From FEN-1073 sp963780865 (GTDB taxonomy: Bacteria > Chloroflexota > Anaerolineae > Anaerolineales > RBG-16-64-43), in contig CAWADT010000026.1 of NCBI GenBank assembly GCA_963780865.1, positions 186,001 to 250,000 of the forward strand: a DNA stretch of 64,000 nt, written 5' to 3'. This document shows positions 58,527 to 64,000 of the stretch, piece after piece (within the stretch, counting starts at the first letter, position 1; each line of letters starts with the position of its first letter). The translations under genes and the position numbers were made by a program. The notes beneath the pieces were generated by a model, which was not told the DNA's origin, searched no databases, and worked only from the letters and a program-made list of their open reading frames with translations.

Positions 58527-60509
58527 TTATATCGACGTCGCCAGATCCCAAAACTCCGCTACGCCCTTCGACCCCTGAATCAACTTCCCCTCGTCCTTCA
58601 GCACGACGCTGCGGTTGTTGCAAACCATCCGGGAAAACATTCCAGAGTTTAACATCCATCCGATGAAATCCGCGGACCGTTTGGATCCTTTCGGGAGACG
58701 GACACCCCGCCAAGTCCTGGATTCCATATAGAGCCGTTTGCCGAGAGTGGTTTTTATTCCGGCGCTGCTTTCGGCAACCTTCCAGAGGAGAACATTGTCC
58801 TCTGTGGAGGGGATGAGCTTATGCCGCTCGAGAAAATCGAGATTATCGGATTCCTGGCTGCCCACCGGCTCCGAAAACAGGAGGATCACGCCGCCCCGCG
58901 TCTGCGTTCCGGTCAGCGCCTTGAACGCCTGCTCGCTCGGCTTGGTCACCTCCAGCGAGATCACCTCCCGGTCGAGCAGCCGGTCGTACAGGTCCACCAC
59001 TTCCCGGTCCTGCTTGCCGATGTACAGCCTGACCCACGGTTTCCCTTCCATCGAAGAAAGGAAGTTCCGCGTGAAGGGCGCGTCTTTGGAGACGATGTGA
59101 AAATGGAACCGGTCGCATTTCTCGCGCAGGGAGGCGATCAAATGCGAAAAATACAGCGTACCCACCGCCGCCCCGGAGATCGGGATGGAAACCTGAATGG
59201 GTTCTTTCTCCATCGCCTCCAACTGGCGTTTGCGGTTCGCCAATTGCCGGGCGCTCAGCGAGATGGCCCGCTGCGGATTCAACGGATAGGAGACGACTTC
59301 GATCCGAACGGTCTGGCCGAGGCTTTCGCCATACATACCCATCTGGTGGATAAGTTCAATCACCGCGGCGCAGTTCCCCCACTCCAATTTAAGGCCAGTC
59401 GATTCTTCCGTCAGAAGTCCGTTCTCATAGGCCTCCATCGCCATCGCGATAGCGTTACCGGTTTCAATTGTATCGATACCATAGCGGTTACAAAGTTCAT
59501 TGACTCTTGCAATAAACTCGAGATTATCTACCAGGCACGAACCGCCGAATAAGGCGAGTGTTTCGTATTCGGGACCTGCACCCTTTACCGGAGCATAAGG
59601 ACCTTCCGCAACTTTCACATGACGGCCGCACCCAACGACGCAACCGGCGCAGTGGTAGTTCCTTAAGGTTATAGTCTCCTTCATAATCGGCCCACTGATC
59701 TTGGCGGCACCGTGTTCCCAGCTGCCGAGTTTCCAGTTCTTGATAGGGAAGTCGCCAGTCTGCTCGCAGCCAAGGACTAACCCCGCAGTACCGAAATTTT
59801 TTAGGCCCCCGGTTTTCGCCACAAAGTCGGGCAGAAATCCTTTCATTGAGGCACCGAGGCCGCTTTCGTCGAAAACTCGTGTAGAACCGGTGCCGCGCAC
59901 GACTATAGCTTTTAGGTTCTTTGAGCCTTGAACGGCACCGACGCCACAGCGTGCCGCGGCCCGGCCTTCGATCCCATCGGTGAAAATGCCAGAGATGAGC
60001 ACCACCTTTTCGCCAGCAGGCCCAATGGAGCTAACACCTGATTTAGGGTGAGTAGCTTCGCGCAAAAAGGCATCTGTTTCGTAAGTATCTTTGCCCCACA
60101 CAAACGAGGCATCCCGGAACTCGACTTTATCGTCATCGATCGAAATGTAGGTTGGCTTTTTTGCACGCCCTTTGATGATGATCCCATCAAAGCCTGTCTT
60201 TTTGAGTTCGCGGCCCCAGGTGCCGCCAACGCTTGCTTCACCCCAGGCACCTGTCAAGGGTGACTTACACACCACTGAATGGCGGCCCGAACCAGTGATC
60301 CTGGTACCAGTAAGTGGACCGGTCATGAAGCAAAGAAGATTGTCTGCTCCAAGTGGGTCGGTTTTAGCATCAGTGCCGTCATAGAGTACCTTCGCCCCTA
60401 AACCCGCACCACCGATATATTTTTTCAGGATTTCAATCTCGAATCCTTTTACTTCCCATGTGTTTTCCGTTAGGTCAATGTAAAGGAAGCGATTATGATA
60501 GCCGTACAT
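58527..60509 (-). CDS. Chimeric frame: aldehyde:ferredoxin oxidoreductase N-part joined to an unknown C-terminal domain
   Basis: A 660-residue open frame made of two unrelated parts. Residues 1-~395 are the AOR_N and start of AOR_C domains of tungsten/molybdenum aldehyde:ferredoxin oxidoreductase: GGAGLGAKVLYDGTDAKTDP, FMTGPLTGTR, EASVGGTWGRELKKTGFDGI, and the iron-sulfur cysteines C287, C290, C294 (CAGCVVGC). The rest of AOR (~210 residues, with the last cluster Cys) is missing. From ~398 the chain is different (AISLSARQLANRKRQLEAM ... FFEFWDLATSI-type end) and has host-like GC. The junction is near 59310-59340. In-frame fusion, mis-join or recombination are all possible. Start at 60509. Confidence 0.6.
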   Translation of the reverse strand: MYGYHNRFLYIDLTENTWEVKGFEIEILKKYIGGAGLGAKVLYDGTDAKTDPLGADNLLCFMTGPLTGTRITGSGRHSVVCKSPLTGAWGEASVGGTWGRELKKTGFDGIIIKGRAKKPTYISIDDDKVEFRDASFVWGKDTYETDAFLREATHPKSGVSSIGPAGEKVVLISGIFTDGIEGRAAARCGVGAVQGSKNLKAIVVRGTGSTRVFDESGLGASMKGFLPDFVAKTGGLKNFGTAGLVLGCEQTGDFPIKNWKLGSWEHGAAKISGPIMKETITLRNYHCAGCVVGCGRHVKVAEGPYAPVKGAGPEYETLALFGGSCLVDNLEFIARVNELCNRYGIDTIETGNAIAMAMEAYENGLLTEESTGLKLEWGNCAAVIELIHQMGMYGESLGQTVRIEVVSYPLNPQRAISLSARQLANRKRQLEAMEKEPIQVSIPISGAAVGTLYFSHLIASLREKCDRFHFHIVSKDAPFTRNFLSSMEGKPWVRLYIGKQDREVVDLYDRLLDREVISLEVTKPSEQAFKALTGTQTRGGVILLFSEPVGSQESDNLDFLERHKLIPSTEDNVLLWKVAESSAGIKTTLGKRLYMESRTWRGVRLPKGSKRSADFIGWMLNSGMFSRMVCNNRSVVLKDEGKLIQGSKGVAEFWDLATSI

Positions 60510-60570
60510 AACTAAGCTCTCTGCAAGAAGCTCTCTGCAAGGTTCCTGCGCGGGCTGGCCGCGCAAATTT

Positions 60571-60675
60571 CTATTCAAACTTCCCTTTGGTCTCGGGAGC
60601 CGCCAAGGTGCCACCAAGCATGAGCGCCGTCAGGAGCGTGGTCAACCCACCGATAGCACCCCCCACGGCTAACCT
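60571..60675 (-). pseudogene. Remnant of an MFS transporter C-terminus
   Basis: On the minus strand a short frame reads NRLAVGGAIGGLTTLLTALM then LGGTLAAPETKGKFE and a stop at 60571. The ending PETKGK is typical of MFS sugar transporters. A stop codon lies 9 bases before it, and the rest of the gene is absent. It sits directly in front of the AOR start. Confidence 0.55.
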
Positions 60676-61479
60676 GTTCTACAGGGATCTGATAATAATA
60701 ACGTTGACTTGTGCATGTTCCTTGATTCCTATGCTTCTCACAGGGGCGCATATCAAAGCAGAGCGTGAAAGAGACTGGCGCTAATTTGCCCAAAACTAAA
60801 GCCGGTTCTGGCTTAGCACTGCATGTTATGGGGCGTTATGCACCCCAATGCGAGAGAGGGGAAGTGTGACGCGCCGTAAAAAGTCCCGTAATTCTGTCCA
60901 TTTTTGAATGAAAACAAATTTACCCTGTAGCACCCCCTTGCCGTAGCTGTTTTCCTATCTCAGAGGAGGCTTTTTTCCATGCGCCGCACGATCCGCTCTC
61001 CTCTAGGCGACACCATGATGAATCGGGCAGCGGCCCAGGCCAGCCCGGAAGACTTTCCAATACAGCTGAGAAGTTCTTCTTACGCTCGGGCAACCTGTTC
61101 AGCGATTCCAGGAACCGCAGCACGCTGATCCAAGGCTCCGGTTTCGAACCGTCTGGAAGACGCTTCCGAATGATAACGCCAGGGTCCGAGGCACGCTGCA
61201 AAGCGAGAAGTACAATTCATAGGCATGCTCACGCATAATCCAGGTTCTTACTGCCCGGGGGAAGTTTTGCTCATGACTGCTGCCTTTGATTGGGAAATCA
61301 CGATTTGCGATACCGGTAAGGCCGTGGCAACTACCCTTTGCGCATCGGCGTTCCTCCAGCTCCTCCTTCCCGAAGTGTCTATGAAAGGAACGCCGATAAA
61401 TTCCAGGTGATTCCTCTTACGTATCCAGCCATCTCGGCCCGAAATGGCAAAGCTATAGACTCATATGCGGTAGATATTT
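60676..61479. other. ~800-bp stretch of decayed sequence before the aldehyde dehydrogenase
   Basis: No intact gene is supported. On the minus strand 61000-61200 reads like a broken coding end: VIIRKRLPDGSKPEPWISVL, then, after a frame change, ARFIMVSPRGERIVRRMEKS and a stop. A stretch near 60880-60950 (cgtaaaaagtcccgtaattc) looks like a mobile-element end, but no matching partner was found. The composition is mixed. Confidence 0.4.
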
Positions 61480-62946
61480 TTAGTAAAAGTCTTTCTTAAT
61501 GTTAAGAGTAATAGTTTTCAACTCGGTATATTCATTTAACCCCTCAACACCATGTGTTCTGCCTGTGCCGCTTTCCTTATAACCCCCAAATTCACATTCT
61601 GTTAGAAACTGATTATAGCTGTTAATCCAAACAGTTCCGGCCTTGATTTCTGCTGCGACTCGAAATGCCCTATTTACGTCGGAAGTCCAAACTGCTCCTG
61701 CCAAACCATACTTCGTGTCGTTCGCAATTTTAACAGCTTCTTCTTCCGTATGGAACTTCTGTATCACTAAGACGGGCCCGAAAATCTCTTCCTTGACCAC
61801 ACTTGAAGTAGAATCTAAACCTGTAAATATCGTCGGTGGAACAAAGTAGCCCTTATCGTAGCCATCTCCTGTCAATCGATATCCACCAGTAATTAAAGTA
61901 CCTTCCTTTTTACCTATTTCAATATATTTCATTACCTTGCTGTATTGCTCTTCAGATATCACTGGACCCATTTGACAGGACTCATTAGAACCATTGCATA
62001 CAACAATTTTTTCGACATCTTCCTTCATCCTCTTTACTACTTCATCAAATATGGTGTCCTGTACAATGAGTCTTGCTCCAGCCATACAAAGTTGACCAGA
62101 AGTGGTAGTAAACGCGCAAATCGCTCCGGGTACAACCTTATTCAGATCAGCATCATCAAACACGACATTAGGTGATTTGCCGCCGAGTTCCAGGGAGAGT
62201 TTTTTGACATTGCCAGCCCCCATTTTTGCTATTCTTTGCCCAGTATCCGTACCCCCCGTGAAGGCGATCATATCCACATCTTCGCTTCCAGCCAAATAAT
62301 CCCCTACAACACTACCAGGTCCCGTTACGAGATTAACAATGCCAGCCGGAACTTCTTTAATCTCTGCAAATAACTTTACCATTTCGGCTGCTATACCTGA
62401 AGTAATGCTTGCCGGTTTGATTACTATTGCATTCCCTGCAGCCAGTGCAGGAGCCATCGCCCTAATGATCAGCCATGCGGGCCAGTTCCATGGTACAATA
62501 ATTCCTACGACACCAATCGCTTCTCTGGTTATAAAGCAGAAAGAGTCTTTTGCGGGAACATAAGTCTCTCCTTTTAGATTTCTAGCGATCCCGGCGTAAT
62601 ATTTGCATCCGTCAATACAGCCCCACATTGAGCCTCTTGCCTCATTAATTGATTTGCCATTTTCGGCACATAGCAACTGAGACAGAGCCTCGTGGTTTTC
62701 GGTTAGCAACCGCGCATATTCAAGCAAAACACCGGCGCGCAAACCAGGACATTTTCTCCAGTCGGAGGACTTTTCGAATGCATCTCTAGCCGCATCAATA
62801 GCGTCTTTCATATCCTTCTCATTGGATTTCTGGAGGTGCGCGACGGTTTCCTGATTTGCAGGGTTAAGCGTACTGAAAGTGTTTCCGCTGGAAGAGGGTA
62901 TCCATTGGCCATTAATGTAATTTGAGTATGTCCGCACTTCTGTCAT
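61480..62946 (-). CDS. NAD(P)-dependent aldehyde dehydrogenase (betaine-aldehyde type)
   Basis: A 488-residue ALDH-superfamily enzyme oxidising an aldehyde to its acid. IVPWNWPAWL and NAIVIKPAS are the cofactor motifs, general base E253 is in SLELGGKSPN, nucleophile C287 in SGQLCMAGARL, and EEIFGPVLVIQKF is the late motif. The end GYKESGTGRTHGVEGLNEYTE is the usual oligomer tail. AGGAGG precedes the start. The gene is clearly more AT-rich than the left 58 kb, with frequent AAA/ATA codons, which points to a different origin. A second ALDH lies at 63810 on the same strand. Confidence 0.9.
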   Translation of the reverse strand: MTEVRTYSNYINGQWIPSSSGNTFSTLNPANQETVAHLQKSNEKDMKDAIDAARDAFEKSSDWRKCPGLRAGVLLEYARLLTENHEALSQLLCAENGKSINEARGSMWGCIDGCKYYAGIARNLKGETYVPAKDSFCFITREAIGVVGIIVPWNWPAWLIIRAMAPALAAGNAIVIKPASITSGIAAEMVKLFAEIKEVPAGIVNLVTGPGSVVGDYLAGSEDVDMIAFTGGTDTGQRIAKMGAGNVKKLSLELGGKSPNVVFDDADLNKVVPGAICAFTTTSGQLCMAGARLIVQDTIFDEVVKRMKEDVEKIVVCNGSNESCQMGPVISEEQYSKVMKYIEIGKKEGTLITGGYRLTGDGYDKGYFVPPTIFTGLDSTSSVVKEEIFGPVLVIQKFHTEEEAVKIANDTKYGLAGAVWTSDVNRAFRVAAEIKAGTVWINSYNQFLTECEFGGYKESGTGRTHGVEGLNEYTELKTITLNIKKDFY

Positions 62947-63809
62947 TTTTGCTACCTCCTATAAGCTTATTCCGGCTTGCTGATGACAATTCCTCTTGGC
63001 GGGCTTAGAAGTGGCTGTCAAAGCGACATTATCGTATCTTTACGACATCCAAGCCGAGCACATCCGAATAACGTTTCAATTCTTCATCGTAGGTAACGCA
63101 ACTTTAGTTTTGACAGATCTACCATCCGATTATGCTAAGACCTCGAGAAATCCAGTCCGACAGATCTTAAGCTAATCAATAAAGTATAGCCAATGATCGC
63201 CGAAAATTTTCCGTTATCACATTCTCAAATTACATTATTATCGATTGTTAAGCTGCGCATCCCGACCCAAGTCAACTTATCTTGAGATGCCTAATCATCG
63301 GTCAAAGTATCCTTGATGAATCGGGGATGTCCTCAGGTGGTAATGGGTCCACGGCTTTTCCCCGGCGGAAGGTGCGCCCTGGGCACCTCCCGCTGCCGCG
63401 ACGATCTGCCGCTTTTGCGTCAGACTCCACCGCGGACGCGACGATGGACCGACCGGATCACCTCGACACAATTCTGCCTATCGCCTTGCATAAAGCCAGA
63501 CTCACGTTCGGGCACTTCGCCTCGACATTGCCTGCCCCCCCATAGGAGACTCAGGAAGAATGTTACGCTCAGACAACCTCGGGCAGGGTCTCCGGGGTAG
63601 CGGCGAAGACAAGGAAATTGCCGTAAGCCACATGGACCTGAAAGGCTGTCCTCCCGGGAGACCGATGGCGTCCAAGCGAATTTGCCCGAACCGTAGAATC
63701 CATTGAGGGACTCAATGCTTGCTCAAACAACAGAGCCTATGGCCACAATGTTTCCGCCGTTTCGTCGGACCATTGCATTGCCCAGTTCGTCCCCATAGAC
63801 ACAACACTA
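62947..63809. other. ~860-bp stretch without an intact gene
   Basis: The left third (62970-63250) is AT-rich and could hold the promoter of the ALDH gene. The middle (63330-63700) is GC-rich. On the minus strand it shows several overlapping short frames with stops, such as ESLNGFYGSGKFAWTPSVS and VHVAYGNFLVFAATPETLPE. It looks like a degenerate gene or mobile-element relic, not assigned. Confidence 0.45.
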
Positions 63810-64000
63810 CTAAAATGGCCATTGCCTATATTCATTCTGGACTGAAATCCACTTAACAGTTGTAAAATCCTCAATAGCCCATTCGACCCCACAGTATCTA
63901 CCTAACCCGGATGATTTTTCCCCTCCAAACGGAGTGCCTGGTTCGACATTTACTGTCTGGTCATTGACATGAATCATACCCGTGTCGATTTGTTGAGCCA
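63810..64000 (-). CDS. Aldehyde dehydrogenase, C-terminal part (5' end beyond window)
   Basis: The minus-strand frame enters at the right edge and ends with TAG at 63810-63812. It reads QIDTGMIHVNDQTVNVEPG, then TPFGGEKSSGLGRYCGVEW, AIEDFTTVKWISVQNEYRQW and PF. The GMIHVNDQTV and PFGGEKSSGLGR motifs are those of benzaldehyde/vanillin-type ALDHs. Only ~62 residues are in the window. Composition matches the AT-rich neighbouring ALDH gene. Confidence 0.8.
   Translation of the reverse strand, partial: AQQIDTGMIHVNDQTVNVEPGTPFGGEKSSGLGRYCGVEWAIEDFTTVKWISVQNEYRQWPF

Noticed and set aside
60880..60950. Insertion-sequence end in the gap before AOR
   Set aside because: Only one possible end was seen and no transposase frame; not enough to call a mobile element.
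63282..63600. Short open frames on the plus strand in the right-hand gap
   Set aside because: Several overlapping frames of similar quality on both strands, no recognisable motif; typical of non-coding GC-rich sequence.
1..64000. tRNA, rRNA or riboswitch genes
   Set aside because: No cloverleaf-like T-loop sequence with matching acceptor arms and no recognised riboswitch core was found by eye; small or divergent ones could be missed.

Overview
The window looks like a GC-rich (about 60% by eye) bacterial chromosome from the Chloroflexi, most likely an Anaerolineae-type lineage. The reasons are secreted proteins with Thr/Pro-rich linkers, the recA-recX-rny cluster, the rpmF-fabD-fabG-asp23-nusB-birA run, and very many palindromic intergenic repeats. 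This assignment is inferred from gene content and style; no 16S rRNA or tRNA gene was seen. Most genes are housekeeping, small-molecule enzymes or secreted proteins in short same-strand groups.

Layout. 1-9 kb: small conserved proteins (DUF2807, DUF3788, YbeD-like, GNAT, ACT, nitroreductase, C_GCAxxG_C_C, aminotransferase, hydrolase, cupin). 9-14 kb: a CE7 esterase, a plant-type GDP-mannose 3,5-epimerase and a 970-residue protein with four lamin-tail domains. 14-16 kb: an ancient tandem duplication that left two receiver-only response regulators, a fragment of the lamin-tail gene and a fragment of the rny 3' end. 16-19.6 kb (minus strand): recA, recX and rny, with a hairpin-rich 300-bp stretch between recA and recX. 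20-29 kb: GH16-like lipoprotein, GyrI-like protein, GapN, prmC-prfA, GT-C glycosyltransferase, MFS transporter. 29.6-35.2 kb (minus): DUF1361 (frameshifted), proA, YdeI-like, zinc ribbon, proB, GNAT (frameshifted). 35.8-44 kb: two RibD-C/DHFR-like reductases, an isoprenylcysteine-methyltransferase-like protein, a TetR regulator with a perfect 20-bp operator next to a rifampicin-phosphotransferase-like enzyme, a CGNR regulator and a methyltransferase. 44-52 kb (minus): metzincin-like lipoprotein (frameshifted), HEAT-like and WYL proteins, GyrI-like protein, a broken membrane protein, GH5 lipoprotein, DUF488 and an FAD oxidoreductase. 52.4-58.4 kb: mini-cytochrome b plus molybdopterin lipoprotein, TatA/B, then rpmF, fabD, fabG, asp23, nusB and birA.

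58.5-64 kb is different. A minus-strand frame joins the N-terminal ~395 residues of a tungsten/molybdenum aldehyde oxidoreductase to an unrelated ~265-residue tail. To its right the DNA is more AT-rich, with two aldehyde dehydrogenase genes and decayed fragments. This may be a transferred aldehyde-oxidation island or a chimeric contig join near 59.33 kb.

Three features of the whole window stand out. At least nine families of dispersed inverted repeats fill the intergenic spaces, some with compensated stem changes and some forming the C-termini of genes. Four genes carry a single one-base frameshift each, so either the assembly has indel errors or these genes are recently broken. Clear sigma70-type promoters precede tetR, the mini-cytochrome gene and rpmF.
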